Shown here one piece after another: positions 16,204 through 24,458 of a stretch of DNA of 64,000 bases (position 1 is the stretch's first letter; the number at the start of each line of letters is the position of its first letter). The DNA comes from Bacteriovoracaceae bacterium UBA6144 (GTDB taxonomy: Bacteria > Bdellovibrionota > Bacteriovoracia > Bacteriovoracales > Bacteriovoracaceae), in assembly GCA_002435705.1 (NCBI GenBank), contig DIVA01000067.1, positions 32,280-96,279 on the forward strand, written 5' to 3'. The notes under the pieces were generated by a model. The model searched no databases. It saw only the letters and a list, made by a program, of their open reading frames with translations, and had not been told where the DNA came from. The position numbers and the translations under genes were made by a program.

Positions 16204-17073
16204 ATGAAACGACTTCAATTGCGCTTCACCTTCTTCATGCTGCTCTTGGCACTAGTCTCAGCTTGTACTGAAAAAGTTGTGACCGACTCGAGTTCACAAA
16301 CAAATAATCCCGTTTCCAGCACTGGTGGTACCAACGGTGGCACCACATCTGGCTCGACCACAGGTACTACTGTCGGTGGAACCACTTCTGGCTCAACCAC
16401 AGGCACTACGGTCGGTGGAACAACTGGCGGGACACCGGCGAATGTATTTAAATTCAACGTTCTGCTATCAGGACGTCCCTACGTAGATCAATCACCTTAT
16501 TGGTACCCAGGCTTTTATCCTTCAGGCTACTCATCCTCCGTGCATGGTGGTGACTTCCTTCAGATTAGTTCCGGAAACATTAACGTTTTTAAGTCTGACT
16601 TCCGCTTCAAGGCCAGAGTGAAAGTACTCTCAGAGCCACCAATCACTGGCGGAGTACAAACTTGTTTTCTCAGAACAAGTGGATCGAATAATTCAACAAC
16701 CTATCCGTACTCAAAACTACGCCTGGAAGTGGCGATTAGAGATGTCGTCTTTAATGCGAGTAATAATTCTTATACGATCGGAAGTCGCTATGCTTCGAAG
16801 AATCTCGATAGCGTCTCAGTCAACTCATACTCAGCTGTGCTAGATTGGTCTAAAAACCAATTCCCCACGCGCACACCGGCCACAGGAAATGACAACTCGA
16901 GCGCCGGGCCTTTGCAGTCAGGGATCGTTGGTCACGTCGTTGAAGTTCATAATGTGATGTCAGATACAGAACATCTTCAGAATGGCGGTACAACAGTGTT
17001 CAAATACCATCCCAATACACGCTGCTGGAAGCTGGAGTTGGAGTTGGCCACTGATCTCACTCAAGACATCTAG
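16204..17073 (+). CDS. Lipoprotein with a Gly/Thr/Ser repeat linker
   Basis: A 289-residue exported lipoprotein. The signal peptide (KRLQLRFTFFMLLLALVSAC) ends in the lipobox VSAC. A low-complexity linker of Gly, Thr and Ser follows, built from two exact-length 13-residue units (GGTTSGSTTGTTV) and a partial third, then a globular domain of about 200 residues with one Cys pair candidate (Cys in QTCFLRTSG and NTRCWKLELE). The ATG at 16204 has AAAGG upstream. A sigma-28-type promoter lies 53 bases ahead. The fold is not recognised; a surface adhesin-like or motility-associated role is possible, on promoter and linker grounds only. Confidence 0.75.
   Translation: MKRLQLRFTFFMLLLALVSACTEKVVTDSSSQTNNPVSSTGGTNGGTTSGSTTGTTVGGTTSGSTTGTTVGGTTGGTPANVFKFNVLLSGRPYVDQSPYWYPGFYPSGYSSSVHGGDFLQISSGNINVFKSDFRFKARVKVLSEPPITGGVQTCFLRTSGSNNSTTYPYSKLRLEVAIRDVVFNASNNSYTIGSRYASKNLDSVSVNSYSAVLDWSKNQFPTRTPATGNDNSSAGPLQSGIVGHVVEVHNVMSDTEHLQNGGTTVFKYHPNTRCWKLELELATDLTQDI
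16336..16434 (+). repeat. Two and a half 39-base coding tandem repeats
   Basis: Units run 16336-16374 and 16375-16413, followed by a partial copy. They keep reading frame and encode GGTTSGSTTGTTV; differences between copies are mostly third-base changes. Copy number could vary between strains and change linker length. Confidence 0.85.
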
Positions 17074-18014
17074 ATCAATTTCAAAATATCTAGAGCAAGG
17101 TTTCTCTGGTGGGCGTGACTGACTTCTACTAGAAGGCCTGGGCAGGTGATATTCACTTCCGTGGGTACAGCTCCTAGAATATCAAAGGCGACCCAATCCA
17201 CCCCACTCTCTGAGAGTTCTCGACAGATCTCAGCGCACTTGACCCTCACACTGGCCGTTAATTCAATTTTTTCAAAGGCAGCTCCTTGCGCGATATTCGA
17301 GAGGAACTCACCTGACTTGGGTTTCTTAAGGATGCTGCCAATATGTTGGCCAGCATAGTAGATGGCACGAATCTCACCTTTGTAAACTTCGGGCATGAAG
17401 CTTTGGACTACAATCGGACCCGAGAGTTCGCGGGCCTTGGTCTTAAAGCGCTGATCAAGCTCAGACGAAGTAAGATCCCATTTTTCAACGCCGATTCCCG
17501 AATAGAGATCAAGTGGTTTTAAAATGATCTCTGTGACGCCTTGTTGTTTTAAACTTTCTTTAAAAGCGCTGAATCCATCAAAATCTTCACCAACCCAACT
17601 CGCGACACTTCCTGCTTGCTGATAGGCCAATAATTTTTCATTAAACTGCATAATGCCACGAGGACGATTGATCACACGCACACCCTGCCGCTCCCATTGA
17701 TCTAATAGCCACAGGTAACGCAGATAGCGGCCATCAAAGGGTGGATCCAGACGCATGTGAAGGATGTCCCCACTTTGAGGATTAAGCATGAGCTGGCCCG
17801 CGAGAGAGAAATTTTTTAAATAAAATCCATCAAACTGGCCTTGGAAGCGATGGGCCTTAACCACCAATTCACCATTGGACCAATTGAGATCTTTCTCGAA
17901 GATCAAATAACACTCAATCCCTTGTGCTTGAGCCGTGAGAGCAAGCAAGAGAGTTGAATCTTTTTTAAGGTTTAATTTTTCGAGAGGATCAATGTAAAAA
18001 AGCTGTCTCATCAT
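17070..18014 (-). CDS. gshB: Glutathione synthetase-like ATP-grasp enzyme
   Basis: A 314-residue cytoplasmic ligase, the usual GshB length, which joins gamma-glutamylcysteine and glycine with ATP. The N-terminal domain holds ILHMRLDPPFDGRYL and VINRPRGIMQFNEKL, both typical of GshB. The ATP-grasp part has IILKPLDLYSGIGV, GEIRAIYYAG and the magnesium-binding end FDILGAVPTEVNITCPG. The start is ATG 18014, whose A is the last base of the upstream stop (TAATG), so translation is coupled to the aminopeptidase. No gshA is nearby. A related peptide ligase cannot be excluded. Confidence 0.88.
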   Translation of the reverse strand: MMRQLFYIDPLEKLNLKKDSTLLLALTAQAQGIECYLIFEKDLNWSNGELVVKAHRFQGQFDGFYLKNFSLAGQLMLNPQSGDILHMRLDPPFDGRYLRYLWLLDQWERQGVRVINRPRGIMQFNEKLLAYQQAGSVASWVGEDFDGFSAFKESLKQQGVTEIILKPLDLYSGIGVEKWDLTSSELDQRFKTKARELSGPIVVQSFMPEVYKGEIRAIYYAGQHIGSILKKPKSGEFLSNIAQGAAFEKIELTASVRVKCAEICRELSESGVDWVAFDILGAVPTEVNITCPGLLVEVSHAHQRNLALDILKLI

Positions 18015-19060
18015 TAAATCTTTGTCTCGAGAAATTCCATAAATGATTTTCCGCTGCTGTCTTTGCTCCACTCTTTTTGCCAAACTTTTAGTTGTGAGTA
18101 AAAGAGTTTGGCATCCATATCCTTAATAAGCTTATCAAGGAAATTCTGTGAGGACTGATAGGTCAGAAGAGCGGCAAGGCGCGCTTGGTTCCACTCCTCT
18201 ATTTTATCCGGACAGTCCTTAGCGGCGAGCTGTTGCTGTGAGCAAAAATCTTTAACGACCGGAATCAAGAGCTCTGTGACCACTGTACTCACGATTTTTT
18301 TAGCATCAGTTGGTGTTAATGTAGGACGTTTTTTTTCAAACTCTACCTCCACACCTTTCGCGATCGATACGAGTTGCTGATCAAAGCGACGATGCGCGTT
18401 CTGCTGTTTGCGATAGAGAGAGAGTTTTGGATTCTCTTTGAAGTACTCTTCCAGCAAACGGTCAGACATAAAGCTGGCGAGGTTTTCATTGAACTCCACA
18501 TTATCTTTTACAAAAAAGAGGGTGTGGAAAAGCTCATGGAAGACCAATTCAACGAGTTCAACCTCATCGTATTCAAAGAAAGATGAGAGTATCCGATCTT
18601 CAAAATAACCGAGAGTAGAATAGGCATACACGGGACGGATATAAGTCACTAGCTTTTCTTTACGTAAACCTTGCTCAAAGTTTTCAGCATCTTTTTTGGA
18701 AAAGAATCCTAAGTATGGAAAAGAGCCCATAAAAGGGAATGAGTGTTCATAAGCTTTAATCTCATCATGCTTTGAGGCAATCACTAACCATGATACGGCA
18801 GGCTCATCGAGAAAAATAGTTTTTGAATAGATCCCCGAATCTTTGTGATCAAAATACTTAAGAAAGAAATTTTTCGCATCCACGATTATTTTAATTTTAT
18901 CTTTATGCTCCTGCGAGATCCGGGGATCAGCGAGAACTTTTTCATTGGCTTCACCACTCGTCTGGATCTTGAGTTGCCCAATGGACTGCTTAAATAAATA
19001 GCGTGGCATGGTACATCCAGCTAAAAGAAATAGAAGTGGAAGAACTTTTAAAAAATCCAT
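18014..19060 (-). CDS. Predicted aminopeptidase lipoprotein (COG4324-like)
   Basis: A 348-residue lipoprotein; the signal ends in LLAGC, so the mature protein is anchored at residue 16. The zinc motif HELFHT (within VELVFHELFHTLFF, near residue 175) and the later glutamate in NENLASFMSDRL fit the predicted aminopeptidase family of Gram-negative envelopes. The segments WLVIASKHDEIKAYEH and FPYLGFFSKKDAENF are also typical. It overlaps the upstream barrel gene by 13 bases and touches gshB by one base. It may trim peptides in the periplasm whose products feed the cytoplasm; that link to gshB is inference. Confidence 0.85.
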   Translation of the reverse strand: MDFLKVLPLLFLLAGCTMPRYLFKQSIGQLKIQTSGEANEKVLADPRISQEHKDKIKIIVDAKNFFLKYFDHKDSGIYSKTIFLDEPAVSWLVIASKHDEIKAYEHSFPFMGSFPYLGFFSKKDAENFEQGLRKEKLVTYIRPVYAYSTLGYFEDRILSSFFEYDEVELVELVFHELFHTLFFVKDNVEFNENLASFMSDRLLEEYFKENPKLSLYRKQQNAHRRFDQQLVSIAKGVEVEFEKKRPTLTPTDAKKIVSTVVTELLIPVVKDFCSQQQLAAKDCPDKIEEWNQARLAALLTYQSSQNFLDKLIKDMDAKLFYSQLKVWQKEWSKDSSGKSFMEFLETKI

Positions 19061-19647
19061 GAGATCCCTGCTGTCAGTTGTGTATTATCAGACATTTTTT
19101 TTGTATCACATTTAGGCATGATTGAGCGAAAGCTACTCATGATGCCAAAGAATTGAGTAATCTTAAATCGCAAAGAAGCTCCCACGAAACAGCTATCTTG
19201 GTTGTTGCTGTCATCTTCCAAGACAAAACTATTTGTCGTAGTGCCGTCGTTGACGACATAGCGAGTTTTCCCTTGAAGGATCTGTTTCGCGTAACCAAAA
19301 GTAAGCGCAGGCACGATGCTTGATTGCGGAGAAGCTAGATTTTGCTTGAGCCCTAATGAGAGTGTATCCGTGAGTACTTCATTGCGAGAACTCACCACCA
19401 CATCAGACCCACCCAGACCAACTGGGTCATTCTCCGTAATCAGAGAGCGCTGACGCTGTCCCATGATTTCTAGTGCCGTGGTTGGCCACATAAACCAAGC
19501 CCATCCGACTGAGTAGGTTTGTGATAAATTTGAAGAAGTGTTTGTTGCTCCATAAAGCTGGCGATTTTGCCAAAAATTTGCAGAGAGATCGACATATCCC
19601 GCGAAAACCAACTGTGGCAGAAGTAATAAGATAAATAAGGCCTTCAT
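19048..19647 (-). CDS. Small outer-membrane barrel-like protein
   Basis: A 199-residue exported protein with signal peptide MKALFILLLLPQLVFA. The mature part alternates polar and aromatic residues (YVDLSANFWQNRQLYG, YSVGWAWFMWPTTALEIMG) and ends LTAGISWIF, with a C-terminal Phe, a hallmark of outer-membrane barrels. Its size fits an eight-stranded barrel. It contains two cysteines near the C-terminal third (CFVGAS and MPKCDTKK) that may pair. It sits between a TetR regulator and the aminopeptidase in one coupled run. Confidence 0.7.
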   Translation of the reverse strand: MKALFILLLLPQLVFAGYVDLSANFWQNRQLYGATNTSSNLSQTYSVGWAWFMWPTTALEIMGQRQRSLITENDPVGLGGSDVVVSSRNEVLTDTLSLGLKQNLASPQSSIVPALTFGYAKQILQGKTRYVVNDGTTTNSFVLEDDSNNQDSCFVGASLRFKITQFFGIMSSFRSIMPKCDTKKMSDNTQLTAGISWIF

Positions 19648-19664
19648 TCCTAGAATTATACCCT

Positions 19665-20342
19665 CTAAACCGGTTGAGATGAATCAGATAAAAGATAGCG
19701 GCAGAGCAAATCGCTCAACTCTTGTTTCAGCTCTTGCTTAAGCTCAGGTGATTTCTCTCTCACCACTGTCCACCCCGCTGCTCGTACCACTTGAATCGCC
19801 AATAAAAGTGCCACCTCAATATTTTTAGGTCTTAATTTTATGCCGCGGTCTTTTGTTTTTTGAATAATTTTAGGAATGATCATTTCCTCAGCTTTTTTAA
19901 AGCGACGATCACTCATCAAGGTGGGAGCTCTCTCGAGCACGTACAAAGTGGCTTTCCCTTGACGCATCAGTGAATCGAGTGATTCATCAACAAGAGTTTC
20001 GATGACTTTTCTGGGATCATCCTCGACATCTAAAATACTAAGAGACTTTTCTACTGAGGCATCCAGAACTCGCAAAAAGAGTTCCAGCATGATGGAATCT
20101 TTATTTTTAAAATACTGATAGAGTGAACCAATACTCACTCCCGCTACTTGAGCGATTGAGTTGGTGTTAAATCCTTCTGGCCCCTCTTTACCGAGAATGC
20201 GAGTAGCAGCAGTCAAAATGACTTCAAATGTCTCTTTAGAGCGACGCTGGAGCGGCCCTTTGCTCTTGATTTTACTAGGCTTTTTATCTGCCACGGTCAC
20301 CTCTTCACCTAATGCGAGTCTGAGATCTGAGTAAAAGCTCAT
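19665..20342 (-). CDS. TetR-family transcriptional regulator
   Basis: A 225-residue repressor-type protein. After a basic N-terminal tail (KKPSKIKSKGPLQRRSKE), residues about 40-85 give the TetR helix-turn-helix: ILTAATRILGKEGPEGF then TNSIAQVAGVSIGSLYQYFKNKDSI. The C-terminal domain is a variable ligand-binding helical part. The start is taken as ATG 20342; an earlier in-frame start would run under the divergent hydroxylase gene. It lies 17 bases before the barrel gene and 31 bases from the divergent hydroxylase start. It probably controls its own operon and perhaps the hydroxylase in response to a hydrophobic ligand. Confidence 0.88.
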   Translation of the reverse strand: MSFYSDLRLALGEEVTVADKKPSKIKSKGPLQRRSKETFEVILTAATRILGKEGPEGFNTNSIAQVAGVSIGSLYQYFKNKDSIMLELFLRVLDASVEKSLSILDVEDDPRKVIETLVDESLDSLMRQGKATLYVLERAPTLMSDRRFKKAEEMIIPKIIQKTKDRGIKLRPKNIEVALLLAIQVVRAAGWTVVREKSPELKQELKQELSDLLCRYLLSDSSQPV

Positions 20343-20373
20343 ATTATTAGAAAGCCTAATGAAGGAGATGTCT

Positions 20374-20919
20374 ATGGCCATCCAACTCTCTTACCTCTTT
20401 GCAGTGATAGCTGGGATCCTCACCTGGAGTCTAGCCGAATATGTATTACACCGGTTTTTAGGGCATGAACTCAAAACCAATATTCGTTTTAAAAAAGAGC
20501 ATTTGAAACATCACTTTTTAGAAAACTATTTTGCTCCTACAAAAATAAAAGCATTGATCGCAGTGATCGTTGTTTTTGCCACTTGGATGATCACAACTCC
20601 CCTCTTAGGTTTTGAAATCGCCTGTGTGTACAGCTTAAGCTTTACCGTTTTTTATCTTTATTATGAATTTGTCCATAGAAGTCTGCACGTGAAACAACCA
20701 AAGTCACGATGGGGATTTTTTCTCAGACAGCATCATCTGCATCATCATCAAAAAGGAATCGTTGCCAACTACGGAGTCACTAGTCCCTTATGGGATGTCG
20801 TCTTTAGGACTTATCAATCACCGAGCGTTACCGGAAGAGCGAGTGGCCACAAAAAAGCCTACAGCGAGCATAATAAGAGTGACAGGCAGTTTAATGAAGA
20901 GAGAAGGCCTGTCGCCTGA
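20374..20919 (+). CDS. Fatty acid hydroxylase / sterol desaturase family membrane enzyme
   Basis: A 181-residue integral membrane di-iron enzyme. The histidine clusters are in order: EYVLHRFLGH, KKEHLKHHF, YEFVHRSLH, RQHHLHHHQ, as in the carotenoid/fatty-acid hydroxylase superfamily. Hydrophobic segments lie between them. The ATG at 20374 is chosen because AAGGAG sits seven bases upstream. It is read divergently from the TetR gene. Its last 100 bases overlap, on the opposite strand, the YbaN-like gene. The tail after VVFRTY is polar and low in family features, so the overlap affects only an unconserved end. The lipid substrate is unknown. Confidence 0.88.
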   Translation: MAIQLSYLFAVIAGILTWSLAEYVLHRFLGHELKTNIRFKKEHLKHHFLENYFAPTKIKALIAVIVVFATWMITTPLLGFEIACVYSLSFTVFYLYYEFVHRSLHVKQPKSRWGFFLRQHHLHHHQKGIVANYGVTSPLWDVVFRTYQSPSVTGRASGHKKAYSEHNKSDRQFNEERRPVA

Positions 20920-21204
20920 CCAGATGAAGACTAAGCTCATCGTGAGCATGGAGCAACACATGATCTTAGCTTTAGTTCTAATTACTCTTCGCTGGTTCCA
21001 GTCGACCACCGCTTCACCAAAGATTGGCATCGCCAGAAGCCAGGAGTGGAAGCGGGGAGAAGATCTGGAAAAAAAGAAAGCAGCTAACAACAAAAAGGGA
21101 GTTGTGGGTAAGACCGGAAGAAAAGCCCCTATGAACCCTAAAAGAAAAAAAATCCAACCACAGGCAAAAAGAATAGGTTTAAGCACGCGGAGCTTTTTTT
21201 CCAA
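20818..21204 (-). CDS. YbaN/DUF454 inner-membrane protein
   Basis: A 128-residue membrane protein of the DUF454 family. The signature GFIGAFLPVLPTTPFLLLAAFFFSR is clear, followed by SSPRFHSWLLAMPIFG and W.QRRVI..KAK, with about four transmembrane segments. The start is uncertain: TTG 21204 lies inside the end of miaB (26-base overlap), while a GTG at 21186 would also keep the family core. It ends under the 3' end of the hydroxylase gene on the other strand. Function of the family is unknown; coupling to miaB is by overlap. Confidence 0.85.
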   Translation of the reverse strand: MEKKLRVLKPILFACGWIFFLLGFIGAFLPVLPTTPFLLLAAFFFSRSSPRFHSWLLAMPIFGEAVVDWNQRRVIRTKAKIMCCSMLTMSLVFIWSGDRPSLFIKLPVTLIMLAVGFFVATRSSGNAR

Positions 21205-22567
21205 AATCAGCTAGTAGTTCACCTTGGCAGGAGAAAGTTGTTGCACTTGTGACCTTCACATCTACCCAGTGCCAGAGCATGTCACTTTCATCTTTCGGTG
21301 TGAAATGCACTAATCGGTTGCAAGAGGTGCGCCCTGTCCATTTGGTCTCGCCTTTAAAACTTCCCTTTTCCACCACGAGCATTCGATAGGTTTTGCCTTC
21401 CATCGTTTTTCGGATTTCAGCTTGAATTTCATTTTGCAGATCCATGATCTCTCTCAGGCGGCGACCACGGATATCTTCAGTCAGCACATCGTCTATTCTG
21501 GCGGCTTTTGTGCCTTTGCGAGCACTAAAAGAGTAAGCATAGATAAAATCATAACGAGCAGCACGCAACAGCTTGAGTGTGTCCTGATGCTCTTCTTCTG
21601 TTTCATTTGGGAATCCGGCAATGATGTCAGAACTTATCACCATGTTCGGATTAGCTTTACGCATTTTCTCAATAAGACCTAAGTAGTGCTCCACGGTGTA
21701 TTCTCTGAGCATCCTTTGAAGCACTGTATTTGAGCCCGATTGCACAGGTAAGTGTAAATGATTCGCAAGCTTTTTGAGACTGCCGTGTGCCGCAACCAGC
21801 TCATCCGAGACATCATAAGGATGGGAGGTGGTGTAGCGAATAAGTTCAAGCCCTTCAATCTTCTCTAACTCTGAGAGAAGCTGAGCCAGGGATTCGCCAT
21901 TATCTTTTCCATAGGAATTTACGTTTTGGCCTAAAAGCGTGATCTCTTGAACTCCGGAATATTCCACTAGTCTCTGCACATCCTTGACCACTTCATCCAA
22001 ACGGCGAGACTTCTCTCTGCCTCGAGTGAACGGAACAATACAATAGCTACAAAACTTATCGCAGCCTTTGATGATGTTCACAAAAGCCTGAGGCGAGCCG
22101 TGCGTGATTTTTGTTTCAATCGAATAATCTTCTGAGCGATCCCAGGTGGTGACTGAAAATTTACGATCCCCCGCATAGGCGCGATAAACCATCTCACCGA
22201 TATTATCAATAACGTCAGTTCCAAAGGCAAAATCGAGCTGCTTATACTTCTTAACCAGATCCTTGCCTTCTGTTTGTGCGATACAACCGCCGGCGGCAAT
22301 GACTACATTCTTTTTATTGGCGATGTGCTTTGTTTCACCGAGATGCGAATAAAATTTTTGATTTGCCAAATCTCTAATCGCACAGGTGTTAAAGATCAAA
22401 AGATCGGCTTCTTCTTCAACATCTGTCGCTGTGAAATTTAGTTTGGAGAGATGAGATAAAATCCGCTCACTGTCATGATAGTTCATCTGGCAGCCGTATG
22501 TTTTCATCCAGACTTTTCGCTGAGGAAAATCAAGGTCACCGACACGAATAATATTAGGGTTTTCCAT
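21179..22567 (-). CDS. miaB: tRNA-2-methylthio-N6-dimethylallyladenosine synthase
   Basis: A 462-residue radical-SAM methylthiotransferase that modifies A37 of tRNAs reading UNN codons. The N-terminal UPF0004 domain has MKTYGCQMNYHDSERIL with the first iron-sulfur cysteine; the radical-SAM cluster is GCDKFCSYCIVPFTRGRE; a C-terminal TRAM domain (RMLVVEKGSFKGETKWTGRT) closes the protein. Length and order are normal for MiaB. Its ATG at 22567 stands alone with a short intergenic gap, and its 3' end overlaps the YbaN-like gene. No miaA is nearby. Confidence 0.97.
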   Translation of the reverse strand: MENPNIIRVGDLDFPQRKVWMKTYGCQMNYHDSERILSHLSKLNFTATDVEEEADLLIFNTCAIRDLANQKFYSHLGETKHIANKKNVVIAAGGCIAQTEGKDLVKKYKQLDFAFGTDVIDNIGEMVYRAYAGDRKFSVTTWDRSEDYSIETKITHGSPQAFVNIIKGCDKFCSYCIVPFTRGREKSRRLDEVVKDVQRLVEYSGVQEITLLGQNVNSYGKDNGESLAQLLSELEKIEGLELIRYTTSHPYDVSDELVAAHGSLKKLANHLHLPVQSGSNTVLQRMLREYTVEHYLGLIEKMRKANPNMVISSDIIAGFPNETEEEHQDTLKLLRAARYDFIYAYSFSARKGTKAARIDDVLTEDIRGRRLREIMDLQNEIQAEIRKTMEGKTYRMLVVEKGSFKGETKWTGRTSCNRLVHFTPKDESDMLWHWVDVKVTSATTFSCQGELLADFGKKAPRA

Positions 22568-22632
22568 AGGGCCAAAAGATAACGATTTACCCCCATTTCG
22601 ACAAGCCTAGGAGGCTGGAAAAAGGCTCGGCT

Positions 22633-23343
22633 TTACAATAGCTTAAGCGTTTTTTTCTCCACAACCGACATCAATGCGGCAGAGAGGGTAATGAGTTCGT
22701 CTAAAACGGCTGGTTTCAGCCCCTTGAAACTGGCCTCCAGGGCCGGTTTTTGACTCGTTCCATGGGACCTATTTTTATCATCAAACACCACCAGACCCAT
22801 GACTCCCTGAGGGTCAAACACACAGGTGATATCAAGATTAAAAATGATGGCACGGAAGAGAGGTCTGCTCTCCGTAGACTCTTTCCCCACGTAAAGCATG
22901 GCCCGCACAACTTTTGACTCATCACTTCGACAACTCTCAAGAGCATCTTTGAGAACCTTCAGAGAAACTCTCAACCACTCTATAGCGCGTCCCTCTTGAG
23001 TGAGATCAAGTGTCGTGACTGCTCCGGCATTTTCTAGGCTCATCGACTTGAGACGATCCAGAGAATTTTTTAAGCTCAGGTGAGTGAAGAAAAAATAAGT
23101 CTGAGCACACTCACGGTTTAGCATCCGACCAAAGAGGTGACCCTGGTCAAAGAGATCAATGCGCATAAGAGAGTTATGGGTCTGCCACTGCAACTTGAGG
23201 TCAGTTTTATTTGATCGAGTCTGAGTCACAAGATTAGGTCTCTCCATCTCTCCTTGATTAAGAGCAAAGAAAAACCAATCAGGATTAGGTGGGGAGTATT
23301 GCTTAAGATGAGTCGAGAGTTTGCGGGATTTAAATGGCCACAT
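22633..23343 (-). CDS. Unknown soluble protein, last gene of the LOG unit
   Basis: A 236-residue protein with no signal peptide or membrane segment. It starts with a short basic region (MWPFKSRKLSTHLKQY), then an alternating sequence without a known motif. Hydrophobic cores such as RAIIFNLDITCVF and GLVVFDD suggest an alpha/beta fold. The start lies two bases after the stop of the LOG-family gene, so the genes are co-translated. I do not recognise it, and nothing in the sequence points to an enzyme class. Confidence 0.65.
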   Translation of the reverse strand: MWPFKSRKLSTHLKQYSPPNPDWFFFALNQGEMERPNLVTQTRSNKTDLKLQWQTHNSLMRIDLFDQGHLFGRMLNRECAQTYFFFTHLSLKNSLDRLKSMSLENAGAVTTLDLTQEGRAIEWLRVSLKVLKDALESCRSDESKVVRAMLYVGKESTESRPLFRAIIFNLDITCVFDPQGVMGLVVFDDKNRSHGTSQKPALEASFKGLKPAVLDELITLSAALMSVVEKKTLKLL

Positions 23344-23345
23344 AA

Positions 23346-23888
23346 TTAAATCGATTGCCTTAGATAATTCATGAGCCCAGAGAGGCTATCCTCCACTTGA
23401 AAGAGAGAGAGTTGATCCTGAGTGTAGAATCCATCCTCCACTGCACGAGCAAACCAATCTAGCAGACCTGAGTAGTAGCCATCATGATTTAAAAGAACGA
23501 TAGGCTTATTGTGCTCACCGAGCTGCTTCCAAGTCAGAATCTCAAAAAATTCATCCATGGTTCCGATGCCTCCGGGAAAAATAATAAAAGCATCCGAATG
23601 GTCATACATCATTTTTTTTCTAATGTGCATATCAGGAACGATATGCAAATTTTTGAGCCCTGTGTGCCCTACTTCCCATTCCATTAATCTCTGTGGAATG
23701 ACTCCTATCACTTCACCCCCGAGCATCAGCATCTCATCGGCCATGATCCCCATGAGACCGACCTTTCCACCCCCGTAAACCAATCCCCATTTTTCTTTAA
23801 ATAATGACTGCATGAGTTCTTGAGCAAGGACTTTTCGATTCGCTCGAACACCGACACGAGCGCCACAAAAGACGGCAACATTTTTCAT
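23346..23888 (-). CDS. LOG-family nucleotide phosphoribohydrolase
   Basis: A 180-residue Rossmann-fold enzyme of the LOG (lonely guy) family, which cleaves nucleoside 5'-monophosphates to base and ribose 5-phosphate; in plants and some bacteria this releases cytokinin. The diagnostic PGGIGTMDEFFEILTWKQLG is intact, with the earlier YGGGKVGLMGIMAD and GVIPQRL segments. The ATG overlaps the stop of the YciB-like gene by four bases. In bacteria the natural substrate is usually AMP-like and the role often housekeeping nucleotide turnover. Confidence 0.92.
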   Translation of the reverse strand: MKNVAVFCGARVGVRANRKVLAQELMQSLFKEKWGLVYGGGKVGLMGIMADEMLMLGGEVIGVIPQRLMEWEVGHTGLKNLHIVPDMHIRKKMMYDHSDAFIIFPGGIGTMDEFFEILTWKQLGEHNKPIVLLNHDGYYSGLLDWFARAVEDGFYTQDQLSLFQVEDSLSGLMNYLRQSI

Positions 23889-24448
23889 TTCACTCCTCGC
23901 TTTACTCTACTTCTTAGCCACCAAAACTCTACCGCCATGAATAGGCCAAAGCTGATGTACTGACCACCGGTTTTCCAAAACGCCCACTGAGCAGTTGTTC
24001 CATAAAATGACCAATAGGCCATAAAAGTGGCGTACACAAACATGAAGGCAATCACATGACGCTCAAAATCTTTAAGCCATTCTTCAGGAAAGGGCCAACT
24101 CTTCCCCATTTCTTTCATGCTCTCTACTAAAAAGACTCGACCTCGGACTTGGTTGAAGAGAAGATAAAATCCACAAATAAACCCAGTAAATGTTGGTTGG
24201 AGTTTAAACAGGATACCTTCTTTCGCCACCAAGGCCATGCTCCCCAAGACCAGAATGATTCCGAAGTTTAATTTTGAAAGTGAATGCACGTGACCGTTAA
24301 GAAATTTTTCAAGACTCACTTCGAGAAAGGCTAAGCCCAGCCCTACGCTTAGGGCAATCTCAAGAGGCTGAGTTTCTTCAAGCCACCAAAAAGCCAGGGC
24401 CGGCAAAAATGAAAGCCAATGCATGAGAGGAGAGCGCTTCTTATCCAT
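23885..24448 (-). CDS. YciB/IspA-like inner-membrane protein
   Basis: A 187-residue protein with five or six transmembrane segments. FGIILVLGSMALVAKEG, then LFKLQPTFTGFICGFYLLFNQVRGR, matches the core of the intracellular septation/YciB family, and the C-terminal part YATFMAYWSFY also fits. In enterobacteria YciB is linked to cell-envelope synthesis and division, but its activity is not known. The stop overlaps the LOG gene start. The similarity is clear in the middle third and weak at the ends. Confidence 0.75.
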   Translation of the reverse strand: MDKKRSPLMHWLSFLPALAFWWLEETQPLEIALSVGLGLAFLEVSLEKFLNGHVHSLSKLNFGIILVLGSMALVAKEGILFKLQPTFTGFICGFYLLFNQVRGRVFLVESMKEMGKSWPFPEEWLKDFERHVIAFMFVYATFMAYWSFYGTTAQWAFWKTGGQYISFGLFMAVEFWWLRSRVKRGVK

Positions 24449-24458
24449 GGATGGGATG

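Noticed and set aside
16336..16434. Short tandem repeats considered as a CRISPR array or integration hot spot
   Set aside because: Units are adjacent with no spacers, keep codon phase and encode a Gly/Thr/Ser linker inside a lipoprotein.
19665..20342. Longer TetR reading from 20381
   Set aside because: It would overlap the divergent hydroxylase start; ATG 20342 leaves a normal N-terminal tail.
20762..21214. Long open frame on the plus strand opposite the YbaN-like gene
   Set aside because: Its product is Lys/Arg/Ser-rich low-quality sequence without family features, while the opposite strand encodes a clear DUF454 membrane protein.
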